A program made the position numbers and the translations under genes. Source: Nisaea denitrificans DSM 18348 (GTDB taxonomy: Bacteria > Pseudomonadota > Alphaproteobacteria > Thalassobaculales > Thalassobaculaceae). From it: 64,000 nucleotides of DNA. The notes below the pieces were generated by a model. The model did no database searches. It saw nothing but the letters and a program-made list of their open reading frames with translations, and was not told where the DNA came from. Where the stretch lies: assembly GCF_000426505.1 (NCBI RefSeq), contig NZ_AUFM01000015.1, positions 62,001 to 126,000 on the forward strand, given 5' to 3'. Of this stretch, positions 8,278-17,653 are shown one piece after another. The stretch's first letter is position 1; each line of letters opens with the position of its first letter.

Positions 8278-10080
8278 GTGTTTGATATGAACTCAGCAGT
8301 TGCAGCGCCTGCCGCCGACGTGGAGACTGTTGAAACATTCCCCCCGTTGGAAGATGTCCTTAATGGGGTGAGCCACGCGTTCCAGCCAATCGTCCATCTC
8401 GACACCGGCCTCACTCACGGGTTCGAAGCATTGCTGCGCGGCACGGACACGCTTGGTTTTGAAAGCATTGCCCAGCTGTTCGATCGGGCTGCCGAAAATG
8501 GTGTTGTGGAACAACTTGAGTCACGATTGCTGACCAAGGCCCTGAGCGATTTCGCCAACCTTTCCTGCGCCGAAGGGCTGCATCTGTTTTTCAATGTAGA
8601 TGCCCGCAGCCTACCCGAGCTCGGGCGTAACGTTCCGAAGACACTGAACACCATGACCGATCTCGGTCTCTCCAGCACACAGCTCTGCCTTGAAGTTTCC
8701 GAGAAGTCGGACATCTCGCAGGACAGCGCAGCCACCAAAGCCCTGCGCAAAGCCCGCGACAGCGGCATCCAGATTGCGTTGGACGATTTCGGCGAAGGCT
8801 ATGCCCGGCTCCGCCTGCTGCATGAAGAACATGCCGAGTATGTGAAATTCGACCGCTACTTCATCAACAATGTCGCCCGCGACCCGAAGAAGAAACTGTT
8901 CGTTTCCAGTCTGATCGACATGTTCGAGGTGCTCGGCATCCAGACCATCGCCGAGGGAGTGGAAACGGACGAGGATCTCTCCAGCTGCCGGGAACTCGGA
9001 TTCGATATGGTCCAGGGCTATCTCGTTGCCCGCCCGACGCTGGATCACGAGAGCCTCAGCCGGAGCTACGAAAGCCTGATCTCGGCCCGGCGGCGCGACA
9101 GACGCTCCCGGACATCGGACCAGCATCTTCTGCGCGAACAGATCGTCGATGTGCCGACCCTCAACATCGAAACACCGATGCAGGACGTTTTCGATGCCTT
9201 CCGCACAAATGAAAGTACCCGCCTGTTTCCCGTCCTCGATGCCAATCAGCGGCCACTTGGCATCGTGCGGGATGCGGATCTCAAGGCCTATGCCTTCTCG
9301 CCCTACGGCAAGGACCTGATCGTTAATCGCAGCTTCGGCAAGAGGCTCGGCGATTTCGTCCGCCCCTGCCCGGTTGCGGATATCCATACCCAGGCGGAAC
9401 GCATCCTGCAGATCTACAGCCACAATGACGCCCTGAACGGCGTGATCATCGTCGAGAACGCACAATATGCGGGCTTCCTCGACAACTCATCGCTGCTGCG
9501 GGTGCTGAACGAGAAGAACCTGATCACAGCCCGCGAAATGAACCCGCTGACAAAGCTGCCCGGAAACACAGCCATCTCGGATTTCATCGCCGACGCGCTG
9601 ACCGAGGACGACCAAACCCGGGCACTGCTGCATTTCGACTTCGATAATTTCAAGCCGTTCAACGACACCTACGGCTTCCGCCAAGGCGACCGTGCCCTGC
9701 TGCTCTTCGCGGAGACTTTGCGGCAGGTCTTCACCGGCCAGGAATTCTTTCTCGGGCATATCGGAGGCGATGATTTTTTCGTCGGTGCCTGCGGCCTGCA
9801 GCCGACCGAAATCAGCCAACTGGCCTATGAGGCCCGCAAGCAGTTCGCCATGGATGTGGAAAGCTTCTACGACAAGGAAGCCCGTGAGCGCGGCTCCATC
9901 GAAGCGCGTGGCCGGGACGGCCATCTCCGCTCCTACCCGCTCCTGACATGCAGCGCCGCCATGCTGGTGGTCGATCCCGGCGAGCATCAGTCGGATCTGG
10001 AAACCGTTCTGACGGCCTTTGCCGACCTGAAGAAACGGGCGAAGGAAGAAGGCGGCTTCGCCTTCCACCAAATTCAGTAG
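8278..10080 (+). CDS. EAL-CBS-GGDEF c-di-GMP signalling protein
   Basis: 600 residues, no membrane segment. Domain order is EAL (about 25-265), a CBS pair (about 290-420), then GGDEF (about 425-598); most bifunctional proteins have GGDEF first. The EAL domain looks catalytically complete: FEALLRG, NVDARS, LEVSEKSD, LDDFGEGYA, VKFDRY, AEGVET and VQGY. The cyclase motif is GHIGGDDFFVG (GGDDF), so it may be weak or regulatory. The start is taken as GTG 8278, about 7 bases after AGGACGAG; an ATG lies at 8287. The 133-base upstream region is AT-rich with an AAATGAA/TTCATTT inverted repeat (8161-8187). CBS domains suggest adenine-nucleotide sensing. Confidence 0.92.
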   Translation: MFDMNSAVAAPAADVETVETFPPLEDVLNGVSHAFQPIVHLDTGLTHGFEALLRGTDTLGFESIAQLFDRAAENGVVEQLESRLLTKALSDFANLSCAEGLHLFFNVDARSLPELGRNVPKTLNTMTDLGLSSTQLCLEVSEKSDISQDSAATKALRKARDSGIQIALDDFGEGYARLRLLHEEHAEYVKFDRYFINNVARDPKKKLFVSSLIDMFEVLGIQTIAEGVETDEDLSSCRELGFDMVQGYLVARPTLDHESLSRSYESLISARRRDRRSRTSDQHLLREQIVDVPTLNIETPMQDVFDAFRTNESTRLFPVLDANQRPLGIVRDADLKAYAFSPYGKDLIVNRSFGKRLGDFVRPCPVADIHTQAERILQIYSHNDALNGVIIVENAQYAGFLDNSSLLRVLNEKNLITAREMNPLTKLPGNTAISDFIADALTEDDQTRALLHFDFDNFKPFNDTYGFRQGDRALLLFAETLRQVFTGQEFFLGHIGGDDFFVGACGLQPTEISQLAYEARKQFAMDVESFYDKEARERGSIEARGRDGHLRSYPLLTCSAAMLVVDPGEHQSDLETVLTAFADLKKRAKEEGGFAFHQIQ

Positions 10081-10116
10081 ACCGGCTTGATCGAAAAAAC
10101 CGACTCAGACTTTCCG

Positions 10117-10392
10117 TCAGAGGCTGCTCGGCGGCTTGCCATAGACTTTCTCGAACGCGACCTTCAGCTCCTCGGTCTCCTCTTCGGTCAGATCGACCAT
10201 CTCGTCGACGAAGTCTTTCTGTTCCTTGAGGGAGCGTTCGCACATTGAATGGAAGATATCCATCATGACGCGAAAGGCACTGAAGCGCGGGTTTCCCACC
10301 GGGTCGGAACGGATTTCAAACACCGAGATAATGCCGCCCATCTTGCGGACCATATGATCCAGTTCGGCTGCTCTGCCCTTGTCAATTGTCAC
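10117..10392 (-). CDS. Hypothetical protein, 91 aa
   Basis: A small, soluble, helical, acidic protein that I do not recognise. It reads TIDKGRAAELDHMVRKMGG near the start and has an acidic central stretch (DEMVDLTEEETEELKVAFEK). The start is GTG at 10392 with an AGGGGAC ribosome site 6-7 bases upstream. It converges on the EAL-CBS-GGDEF gene 36 bases away and precedes the DgcZ-like diguanylate cyclase on its own strand side. No transmembrane segment or metal motif is visible. Coding potential is supported by typical GC-rich third positions and the ribosome site. Confidence 0.65.
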   Translation of the reverse strand: MTIDKGRAAELDHMVRKMGGIISVFEIRSDPVGNPRFSAFRVMMDIFHSMCERSLKEQKDFVDEMVDLTEEETEELKVAFEKVYGKPPSSL

Positions 10393-10510
10393 GGTGGCGT
10401 CCCCTTAAGCGAATGAAATAACCCATTAAAGATAAAGGCAGGGCATCATACCCGGCATATAAGATGCGGCAATCCCATTCCCGTTCACCCGGGAATACAT
10501 GCTGCCGGCA

Positions 10511-11368
10511 TCAGACCAGCTCCGCAGTCCAGACCACAACCTGATCCCGGCCGTTGTTCTTGGCCTCATAAAGCGCCCGGTCAGCGCGCTCCATGATATC
10601 CTTCAGGCTCCGTCTCGGCACGAGTTGCGCCACACCGAACGAAACGGTCACGCAGAGCGGATCGCCTTTATCAATCGGGATCGGTGTTTCGGAGATGGTC
10701 TTGCGGACCCGGTCGAGGACCCGGCGGGCATCCTCCGGGCCGGAATCCGGCAGACAGATCAGGAACTCCTCGCCTCCGAACCGATAAATCGAATCGTACG
10801 GCCTGAGCGTGTCCTCGATGATCCGTGTCACGCGGGCGAGTACCCGGTCTCCAGCCTGATGCCCATAGGTATCGTTGACCGATTTGAACCGGTCGATGTC
10901 GGCGATCGCGATTGAACAGGGGCGGCCGCTGCGCCGCATCCGCTGCTGCTCACGCATCAGCTCCCGCTCCATGGTCATGCGGGTGTTCATGCCGGTCAGC
11001 GGATCCAGGTCGGAAAGCGCTGCCCGAAAGGCCCGGGCCATACGGCCGGCCTGCTCGTTGAAACTGTCGATCTTGTGCAGCAGTGCGTCGTATTCCTCGG
11101 CCGGGATTCCGTCATCCTTCCAGCCCCGCACAGCGAGGATAGCCGCATGCGCGTAAAGCCCCTGATGCATGCCGACGAGCATGGCGAAGGCTGGCTGGGA
11201 GAAGATGTCATCATCCCGGTTGGTGGAGTACCAGCGGCCGAAGCGGCTCATCCGGTGCGCATCTTCCGTCACCACTTCCGGATCGGGGCGCAAGCGGCAA
11301 ACCAGCGCCCGGTGAAAGAGCGCGAGCCATTGCCGCGTCTCTTCCATCGCCGCTTCGAGTTCGCGCAC
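10511..11368 (-). CDS. Diguanylate cyclase with N-terminal CZB-like domain (DgcZ-type)
   Basis: 285 residues from GTG 11368. The C-terminal half (about 120-285) is a GGDEF domain with DIDRFKSVNDTYGHQAGD and YRFGGEEFLICL (GGEEF active site), and an RPYD inhibitory site five residues upstream, so product inhibition is likely. The N-terminal half aligns by eye with the zinc-binding CZB domain of E. coli DgcZ (RQWLALFHRAL, RMSRFGRWYS, GMHQGLYAH). Of the four zinc ligands of DgcZ (H22, C52, H79, H83) only the third seems kept; the others read Thr, Ser and Tyr. The frame stays open upstream to a TAA; an ATC at 11443 sits 7 bases after AAGGAA and could be the real start, adding 25 residues. Confidence 0.88.
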   Translation of the reverse strand: MRELEAAMEETRQWLALFHRALVCRLRPDPEVVTEDAHRMSRFGRWYSTNRDDDIFSQPAFAMLVGMHQGLYAHAAILAVRGWKDDGIPAEEYDALLHKIDSFNEQAGRMARAFRAALSDLDPLTGMNTRMTMERELMREQQRMRRSGRPCSIAIADIDRFKSVNDTYGHQAGDRVLARVTRIIEDTLRPYDSIYRFGGEEFLICLPDSGPEDARRVLDRVRKTISETPIPIDKGDPLCVTVSFGVAQLVPRRSLKDIMERADRALYEAKNNGRDQVVVWTAELV

Positions 11369-11550
11369 GATCTCCTCAAGCTGCGGACGGGACAGCGCTG
11401 AGTCCGGTGCCTGCTGTTGCGCGGAGTTATCCTGAGCCGAGATCGTATTTTTCCTTCGTTAAACCTTGCCGATCCCACATCCCGGTCAGAGCCTATCGGC
11501 TCTGCCACGCGCAACCAAGCTCAATGAGAGATATCCGCCTGCCGGGCAGG

Positions 11551-13512
11551 TCAGTCAGTCAGCTCCGGGCGGTTCTCATAAAGCTTCAGCGCTTCCGGGT
11601 TGGCCAGCGCCTCAACATTCTTCACCGGGCGGCCATGCACGACGTTGCGCACGGCCAGCTCGACGATCTTGCCGCTCTTGGTCCGGGGGATGTCGGCGAC
11701 GGCGATGATCTTGGCCGGAACATGACGCGGAGACGCTCCCTTGCGGACCGTGTCCTTGATCTTCTTCGTCAGCGCATCATCCAAACTCACGCCTTCGGCC
11801 AGACGGATGAACAACACCACGCGGACATCGTCATCCCAGTCCTGTCCGATGACGAGACCCTCCAGCACCTCCGGCAGTTTCTCGACCTGGCGGTAGATCT
11901 CCGCCGTGCCGATCCGCACGCCACCGGGGTTCAGCACCGCGTCGGAGCGTCCGTAAATCACCATGCCCCCGCGCGGGGTCAGTTCCACATAGTCGCCGTG
12001 GCACCAGATATTGGCGTAGCTCTCGAAGTAGGCACTCCGGTACTTCGCGCCGTCCGGATCGTTCCAGAACATGATCGGCATGCAGGGGAACGGACGGGTA
12101 CAGACCAGCTCACCCTTTTCGCCGACGACCGGATTGCCGTCATCGTTGAACACATTGACCGCGAGGCCGAGGCCGCGGGTCTGGATCTCGCCGCGCCAGA
12201 CAGCGCCGACCGGATTGCCAAGCACGAAGCAGGACACGATGTCCGTGCCGCCTGAAATTGAGGAGAGCTGGATGTCCGACTTGATCGACCGGTAGACATA
12301 GTCGAAGCCTTCCGGCACCAGCGGCGAGCCGGTCGAGGTCATCGCCCGGACAGTCGAGAGATCGTGGGTGTCCTTCGGCTGCAGCCCGCCCTTGTTCAAC
12401 GCGTCGATATATTTCGCCGAGGTGCCGAACAGCGTCATCTTCTCCGCGTCGGCATAGTCGAACAGGATGTTGCCGTCCGGATGGAACGGATTGCCGTCAT
12501 AGAGCAGCAGCGTCGCCTCGGACGCGAGACCGCTGATCAGCCAGTTCCACATCATCCAACCGCAGGTGGTGAAGTAGAAGACACGGTCGTCCTTCTTCAC
12601 GTCGCTGTGCAGCTGATGCTCTTTCAGATGCTGGATCAGCGTGCCGCCGATGCCATGCACGATACACTTCGGCACACCCGTGGTGCCGGAGGAAAACATG
12701 ATGTAGAGCGGCTCGTTGAAGCCCATGCGGGTGAAGTCGATATCGCCCGCCTGATAGGCACCAGTGAAATCGGCATAGCTGACCGCGCCCTTGATATCGC
12801 CGATTGGCGGCTCGTCGCGGGTGTAAGGCACGATCACTGTCTTCTTCACGGTCGGCAGCTCGGCCAGAATGCCGGTTATCTTGTCCAGCGTGTCGAACGC
12901 CTTGCCACCGTAGTAATAGCCCTCGACGGCGATAAAGACCGTCGGCTCGATCTGACCGAACCGGTCCAGCACGCCGCGAATGCCGAAATCGGGGGAGCAG
13001 GAGGACCAGACGGCGCCGAGGCTTGCCGTCGCCAGCGTGGCGATGATGGTCTCCGGCATGTTCGGCATGAAAGCCGCGACCCGGTCTCCGGGGCCGACGC
13101 CCTCTGCTTTCAGGGCTTGGGCGAATTTGGAGACCTCGTCATAAAGCTCGGAAAAGCTGAGACGCCGCTTCACCTTGTCCTCGCCCCAGAACACCATTGC
13201 ATCCGCATCGTCGCGCTGGCGCAGCAGGTTCTCGGCGAAGTTTATCTTCGCGTCGGGGAAGAAGGCCGCACCCGGCATCTTGTCGCCGTCGGCCAGAATC
13301 CGATCGCTGCCCTTGTCGCCGACGATGCCGGTGAAATCCCAGACTGCGTCCCAGAAACTTTCGAGCTCAGTCACCGACCAGTCGTAGAGACTGTCATAAT
13401 CCGTCAGGCCGGCACCGCGCTCGCGATTCACGAAATCAATAAAACGGGTGATGTTCGCGTTTGCGATCCGCTCGGCACTCGGTTTCCAGAGCGGTGTGAT
13501 TTCTGTCGTCAT
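11551..13512 (-). CDS. aacS: Acetoacetyl-CoA synthetase
   Basis: 653 residues from ATG 13512; the open frame runs 26 codons further upstream, but [12 protein letters not shown] matches the normal N-terminus. It activates acetoacetate to acetoacetyl-CoA with ATP, linking ketone bodies and polyhydroxybutyrate to central metabolism. AMP-forming ligase motifs are complete: [15 protein letters not shown] (P-loop), [31 protein letters not shown], and the C-terminal [10 protein letters not shown] with the catalytic Lys. It is a single gene, divergent from the GNAT acetyltransferase gene. Confidence 0.95.
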   Translation of the reverse strand: MTTEITPLWKPSAERIANANITRFIDFVNRERGAGLTDYDSLYDWSVTELESFWDAVWDFTGIVGDKGSDRILADGDKMPGAAFFPDAKINFAENLLRQRDDADAMVFWGEDKVKRRLSFSELYDEVSKFAQALKAEGVGPGDRVAAFMPNMPETIIATLATASLGAVWSSCSPDFGIRGVLDRFGQIEPTVFIAVEGYYYGGKAFDTLDKITGILAELPTVKKTVIVPYTRDEPPIGDIKGAVSYADFTGAYQAGDIDFTRMGFNEPLYIMFSSGTTGVPKCIVHGIGGTLIQHLKEHQLHSDVKKDDRVFYFTTCGWMMWNWLISGLASEATLLLYDGNPFHPDGNILFDYADAEKMTLFGTSAKYIDALNKGGLQPKDTHDLSTVRAMTSTGSPLVPEGFDYVYRSIKSDIQLSSISGGTDIVSCFVLGNPVGAVWRGEIQTRGLGLAVNVFNDDGNPVVGEKGELVCTRPFPCMPIMFWNDPDGAKYRSAYFESYANIWCHGDYVELTPRGGMVIYGRSDAVLNPGGVRIGTAEIYRQVEKLPEVLEGLVIGQDWDDDVRVVLFIRLAEGVSLDDALTKKIKDTVRKGASPRHVPAKIIAVADIPRTKSGKIVELAVRNVVHGRPVKNVEALANPEALKLYENRPELTD

Positions 13513-13703
13513 GTCTCTCGGCGTCCCCTGCTTGCCAGCGTCCCTGTTCTTCGCGCCATTCCCCGGTTGGCGTCTTATCTGTTGCTTCATCCTATAACGG
13601 TGGCTCGTGTCAGCGGCAATGCTGCAATGCGCAATCGGCGCTGGTGATCCCCTCTCCGGGCCGGGCTAGCTTCGGTGTCACACACTTTTCATGGACCCAT
13701 GCC

Positions 13704-14249
13704 ATGACGGCAACACAGGTACCGGACGACATTGAAATCAGGGCCGCCAATGCCGGAGAAGCCTCAGAAATCGCGCATTTTCACGTGAAGATCTGGCGTG
13801 AGACATACAGGGACATGGCTCCCGAAGAAGCCCTGCGCGTGCTGAACGAGGACCGCCGCCTACCCGGCTGGATCGAAACTCTCTCCTCGACCGACCTCCG
13901 GAAGAACACGCTGATCGCACTCGCGGATGGAAAGATTGTCGGCCTGGTCGGCTACGGACCGCCAACGACCTGGATCTTTGGCGACAGAGGAGAGATCAAG
14001 CATCTCTATGTCGATGGCAGCCAGCGCGGCCGGGGCCTTGGACGACGCCTGCTGCAGCAGGCGTTTCAACAGATGGGAGAGCTCGGCTTCAACGGGATCG
14101 GCCTGGCCGTGGTCCGCGAGAACATGACGGCACGGCGGTTCTACAAATGCCTCGGAGGCACCGAACATGCCGAATTTCAGGATCCCGGGCCGATCTGGAA
14201 GTCCAGCAATATCCTTGTCATATGGCCAGCGGGAACCGAAACAGGCTGA
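13704..14249 (+). CDS. GNAT family N-acetyltransferase
   Basis: 181 residues from ATG 13704. The acetyl-CoA binding motif A is clear: IKHLYVDGSQRGRGLGRRLL, with Q/RxxGxG/A, followed by GFNGIGLAVVRENMTARRFY (motif B region). The N-terminus (EIRAANAGEASEIAHFHVKI) is the usual beta1-alpha1 start. The substrate is unknown; relatives acetylate small amines, antibiotics or protein N-termini. An upstream in-frame start at 13644 would add 20 unconserved residues and is rejected. Confidence 0.85.
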   Translation: MTATQVPDDIEIRAANAGEASEIAHFHVKIWRETYRDMAPEEALRVLNEDRRLPGWIETLSSTDLRKNTLIALADGKIVGLVGYGPPTTWIFGDRGEIKHLYVDGSQRGRGLGRRLLQQAFQQMGELGFNGIGLAVVRENMTARRFYKCLGGTEHAEFQDPGPIWKSSNILVIWPAGTETG

Positions 14250-14383
14250 CGTAAAGATCCCTTCCGGCCATGCGCATCCGGAAGCCCGGCACCCGCGCGT
14301 TTCCGTGATCGACAAGGCAGCAATGCGCAATCAGCGCTGGTAGAGAGTGCGGCGAAGCGTATTCTGGCGGTCTTCCGCAGATT

Positions 14384-15391
14384 ATGGACATGGCGCTGCC
14401 GAGCGCCTGCAGAGTCTCAATGGCGCTCGCCGAATCATCGCTGTCTTCCCGCTGGGCCGCCCTGTCTCCCAACACCCAGGGCGCGCTCTGGATTATCGTT
14501 TCCTGCGTGCTTTTCTCGATCATGCAGGCAGAGGTGAAGCTGCTCGGTGCCCGGCTCGACACCTTCCAGATCGCCTTCTTCCGCTGTGCTTTCGGGCTTG
14601 CCGTGATCCTGCCCTTCATGGTCAAGGCCGGGCCTGCTGTATTCAGGACCAAACGCCCTCTTGCCCATTTTCTGCGAGGCTGCCTCGGTGCCAGCGCGAT
14701 GGCCTGCGGCTTCTATTCCGTAACCCACATGCCACTGGCAGACGCGACGGCAATCAGCTTCGCCAAACCGCTTTTCATGATCGTGCTCGCCGTGCTGTTC
14801 CTGAACGAGCAAGTCCGCTGGCGGCGCTGGTCCGCCACCGCAGTCGGTTTCGTCGGCGTTCTCATCATGGTTCAGCCCGGCTCCTCCGAGATCGGTTTTG
14901 CTTCCGGTGTCGCCCTGCTCGGCACGTTCTTCGTCGCCCTGGTCGTGGTCGTGGTGAAAAAGCTGGCCGAAACGGAATCTCCGCTCACCATCCTGTTCAG
15001 CTTCGGCATCATCTCAACCTCGATCATGACCATCCCGGCCATCCTGGTCTGGCAGCAACCGACCTGGACTGAAATGGCCATGCTGCTCGCGGTCGGCACC
15101 CTCGGCTCTGCCGGACAGGCCTGCGCAGTCAAGGGCTTCAAGGTCGGAGAAGCGACAGCGGTCGTACCGTTCGACTATTCCCGGCTGATCTTCGCCGGCT
15201 TCATCGGCTACTGGCTGTTCGCCGACGTGCCCGGTATTCACACCCTCGCCGGCGCTGCCCTGATCGTCACCTCAACGCTCTACATCGCCCGCCGTGAAGC
15301 CAAGCTCGGCAAGACGCCCATGCGCAACAAGACCGATCACCATCCGGTGGTGCTGGTAGAGGAACAGCCCGCAACGGAAAAAAGTACCTAA
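14384..15391 (+). CDS. EamA/DMT family transporter
   Basis: 335 residues, ten predicted membrane helices in two EamA repeats: the first from about residue 30 (GALWIIVSCVLFSIMQAEVK), the second from about residue 170 (SGVALLGTFFVALVVVVVKK). The drug/metabolite transporter superfamily exports metabolites or amino acids; substrate unknown. The cytosolic tail is charged (about 300-335). Its TAA stop overlaps the TAG of the convergent DUF3429 gene (15388-15391). Confidence 0.88.
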   Translation: MDMALPSACRVSMALAESSLSSRWAALSPNTQGALWIIVSCVLFSIMQAEVKLLGARLDTFQIAFFRCAFGLAVILPFMVKAGPAVFRTKRPLAHFLRGCLGASAMACGFYSVTHMPLADATAISFAKPLFMIVLAVLFLNEQVRWRRWSATAVGFVGVLIMVQPGSSEIGFASGVALLGTFFVALVVVVVKKLAETESPLTILFSFGIISTSIMTIPAILVWQQPTWTEMAMLLAVGTLGSAGQACAVKGFKVGEATAVVPFDYSRLIFAGFIGYWLFADVPGIHTLAGAALIVTSTLYIARREAKLGKTPMRNKTDHHPVVLVEEQPATEKST

Positions 15392-15951
15392 TAGGGTACG
15401 ACCGCTCCGCCGATCCCGGCGTTGGCAAGCGCGATCAGCGTGAAAATAGTCAGCCATTTCCGCAGTTTCGCGTACCATTCCGGCAAAAAACCGGCGTTAC
15501 AGGCACGGACGTCGATGAAATAGGCGAACGCAATGCCGAGTGTGATCAGCACCAGACCAAAGAACGGCCCCAGCAGGGTCCCGATCCAGGCGATCAGGGC
15601 CGGTACCACGCTCCAGCCGTAGCGAGCCCAGGCCGCCCGGTCCATCTCCTCATCGTCCTCTTCCCGTGCTTCTTCCAGCTCGCCCTGCCACATGGCCGCG
15701 CCCCAGTGCACCGCGCCGAGGAAGGAGAGGATCGCCGCTCCATAGGTGATCAGGCTGTCGATCAGCACATAGCTGTAAAGCGGGTCCGTCAGCCAGACCG
15801 GCAGGGAAATCGCGTAGAACGGGACAAGGCCGCCAAGGCCGAGGATCAGGGCCGGACGGGGCACGTCCTGGAATGAAGGCAGCATCGCGGTTGATCCCTT
15901 TATCGCACTGGCCTTTGCCGCGCTGGACGCGCGGGCGGCTTTCGGTTTCAC
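15388..15951 (-). CDS. DUF3429 family membrane protein
   Basis: 187 residues with about five membrane helices. The core block (LGLGGLVPFYAISLPVWLTD, followed by the SYVLIDSLITYGAAILSFLGAV segment and HWG) is characteristic of DUF3429. An acidic loop (GELEEAREEDDEEMDRAAWA) separates the helices. Function is not known. The basic N-terminus (MKPKAARASSAAKASAIK) looks cytosolic. The gene converges on the EamA gene with overlapping stops. Confidence 0.82.
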   Translation of the reverse strand: MKPKAARASSAAKASAIKGSTAMLPSFQDVPRPALILGLGGLVPFYAISLPVWLTDPLYSYVLIDSLITYGAAILSFLGAVHWGAAMWQGELEEAREEDDEEMDRAAWARYGWSVVPALIAWIGTLLGPFFGLVLITLGIAFAYFIDVRACNAGFLPEWYAKLRKWLTIFTLIALANAGIGGAVVPY

Positions 15952-16023
15952 TGCGCCCCGTTATACCGTTCAAGCATCCGGCCGGCAAAGGCCGGACCCG
16001 AAAGCACCGGAGGAAACAGGAAC

Positions 16024-16785
16024 ATGCAGGTTCAGGGGCAAGCCGCGATCGTCACAGGCGGCGGCAGTGGATTGGGTGCAGGCACCGCGCGCGCACTGGC
16101 GGCAGCGGGCGCGAAGGTCGCAATGTTCGACGTCAATGAAGAGGGCGCCAGGAAAGTCGCGGCCGAAATCGGCGGCATCGCCGTACCGTGCGACGTTTCC
16201 GATGCGGCTTCCGCCGAAGCCGCCATTGCCAAAGCCCGCGACGCCCACGGCCCGGCCCGCATCCTGGTGAACTGCGCCGGTATCGCACCGGCAGAGCGCA
16301 TCGTCGGCCGCAACGGCCCGATGCCGCTCGACAATTTCCGCAAGGTGATCGAGGTCAATCTGATCGGCACCTTCAACATGATGCGCCTCGCCGCCGCCGA
16401 CATGCAGGGCACGGACCCGCTGGAGGACGGAGAGCGCGGCATCGTCATCTCCACCGCCTCCGTCGCCGCCTTCGAAGGCCAGATCGGCCAGAGCGCCTAT
16501 GCCGCATCAAAGGGCGGCGTGCATGCGCTGACCATCGTCGGCGCCCGCGAATTCGCCAAGGCGGGCATTCGCTTCAACACCATCGCGCCGGGCCTGTTCG
16601 GTACCCCGATGCTGCTCGGCATGCCCGAAGACGTTCAGAACAGCCTCGCCGCCACCGTGCCCTACCCGTCCCGCTTCGGCACGCCGGAGGAATACGCGAA
16701 ACTGGCCATGGCGATGATCGACAATATCATGCTGAACGGCGAGACCGTGAGGCTTGACGGCGCCATCCGGATGCAGCCGCGGTAA
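16024..16785 (+). CDS. Short-chain dehydrogenase (HSD10 / 3-hydroxyacyl-CoA dehydrogenase type)
   Basis: 253 residues. The Rossmann NAD(H) motif is TGGGSGLGAG near the N-terminus; the DVNEEGA acidic residue after beta2 favours NAD(H). NCAGIAPA, the active-site Ser (STASVAAFEGQIGQ) and YAASKGG complete the catalytic tetrad. Sequence order and C-terminus (NTIAPGLFGTPML) match 17beta-HSD10-type 3-hydroxyacyl-CoA dehydrogenases, so a role in fatty acid or branched-chain amino acid oxidation is likely. The strong ribosome site GGAGGAAACAGGAAC lies just before ATG 16024. Confidence 0.88.
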   Translation: MQVQGQAAIVTGGGSGLGAGTARALAAAGAKVAMFDVNEEGARKVAAEIGGIAVPCDVSDAASAEAAIAKARDAHGPARILVNCAGIAPAERIVGRNGPMPLDNFRKVIEVNLIGTFNMMRLAAADMQGTDPLEDGERGIVISTASVAAFEGQIGQSAYAASKGGVHALTIVGAREFAKAGIRFNTIAPGLFGTPMLLGMPEDVQNSLAATVPYPSRFGTPEEYAKLAMAMIDNIMLNGETVRLDGAIRMQPR

Positions 16786-16807
16786 ATCTCACTCTATCCA
16801 CAAAACC

Positions 16808-16890
16808 CGTCATTCCCGCGCAGGCGGGAACCCAGGAGATCGAAGAACACCGTCTGTCTTCCCTGGGTCCCTGCTTCCGCAGGAATGACG
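16808..16890. repeat. Dispersed palindromic element (CGTCATTCC type), terminator-like
   Basis: Two 29-base arms, 16808-16836 and 16862-16890, are inverted copies with 5 mismatches, separated by 25 bases; each begins or ends in CGTCATTCC / GGAATGACG. It lies between the convergent SDR and sirtuin genes, where it would fold into a long hairpin in either transcript. Related elements occur at 44397, 51631 and 52783. Confidence 0.8.
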
Positions 16891-16918
16891 ATGGAGGAAG
16901 GAAGGAGGCGGGCGAGCT

Positions 16919-17644
16919 TCAAACCCCGCCCAGCAACTCCTCCACATAGGCCGGCACGATCTCGCTGGCTGGACCGTAGCGTTTCTCGGCGAAGAGCGTG
17001 GCGCCCTCTGACGGCTCGAGATTGAGCTCGATCGTGTGGGCGCCGTGCATGCGGGCTTCCTGGACGAAACCCGCTGCCGGATAAACGTTGCCAGAGGTGC
17101 CGATGGAGATGAAGAGATCGGCGTCGGAGAGCGCTTCGTAGATCTCGTCCATATAAAGGGGCATCTCGCCGAACCAGACGACATGTGGGCGCAGTGTTCC
17201 GGCCTCGTTCGTGGTCGGGTTCCGGCTTTCCAGCGTCAGGTCCTCACGCCAGTCGAAGATCTCGCCGGTGCGCTCACAGCGCGCTTTCAGCATCTCGCCA
17301 TGCATGTGCAGCAGCTTCGAAGAGCCCGCCCGCTCATGCAGGTCGTCGATATTCTGCGTCACCAGCAGCACATCCCCCTGCCAGTCCCGCTCCAGCCGGG
17401 CCAGCGCCGCATGGGCCGCGTTCGGCACCACATCGCTGTCGGTCAGGGAACGGCGGCGGGCGTTATAGAACTCATGCACCATCACCGGATTTTTAAGGTA
17501 GCCCTCCGGTGTCGCCACATCCTCCAGATTGACCTTCGACCAGATGCCGTCCTCGTCCCGGAACGTGTCGAGACCGGATTCCTTGGAGATACCAGCGCCG
17601 GTCAGGATGACGATGGAAGCATTGGGGGAAAGATTGAGCTGCAT
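16919..17644 (-). CDS. cobB: NAD-dependent protein deacylase (sirtuin, CobB type)
   Basis: 241 residues. Sirtuin motifs: [33 protein letters not shown], the catalytic His in [20 protein letters not shown] and [17 protein letters not shown] carries the Tyr and Arg that let SIRT5/E. coli CobB remove succinyl groups as well as acetyl groups. The zinc-ribbon cysteines found in E. coli CobB are missing except one ([12 protein letters not shown]; the second pair is replaced by PTTNEAG). Probably cytosolic. It is 9 bases from the stop side of tadA and shares its strand. Confidence 0.92.
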   Translation of the reverse strand: MQLNLSPNASIVILTGAGISKESGLDTFRDEDGIWSKVNLEDVATPEGYLKNPVMVHEFYNARRRSLTDSDVVPNAAHAALARLERDWQGDVLLVTQNIDDLHERAGSSKLLHMHGEMLKARCERTGEIFDWREDLTLESRNPTTNEAGTLRPHVVWFGEMPLYMDEIYEALSDADLFISIGTSGNVYPAAGFVQEARMHGAHTIELNLEPSEGATLFAEKRYGPASEIVPAYVEELLGGV

Positions 17645-17653
17645 GGGTGGCTC

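Noticed and set aside
12364-13647. Long plus-strand open frame antisense to acetoacetyl-CoA synthetase
   Set aside because: It is the shadow of a GC-rich gene; the protein is His/Ala/Arg-rich with no domain.
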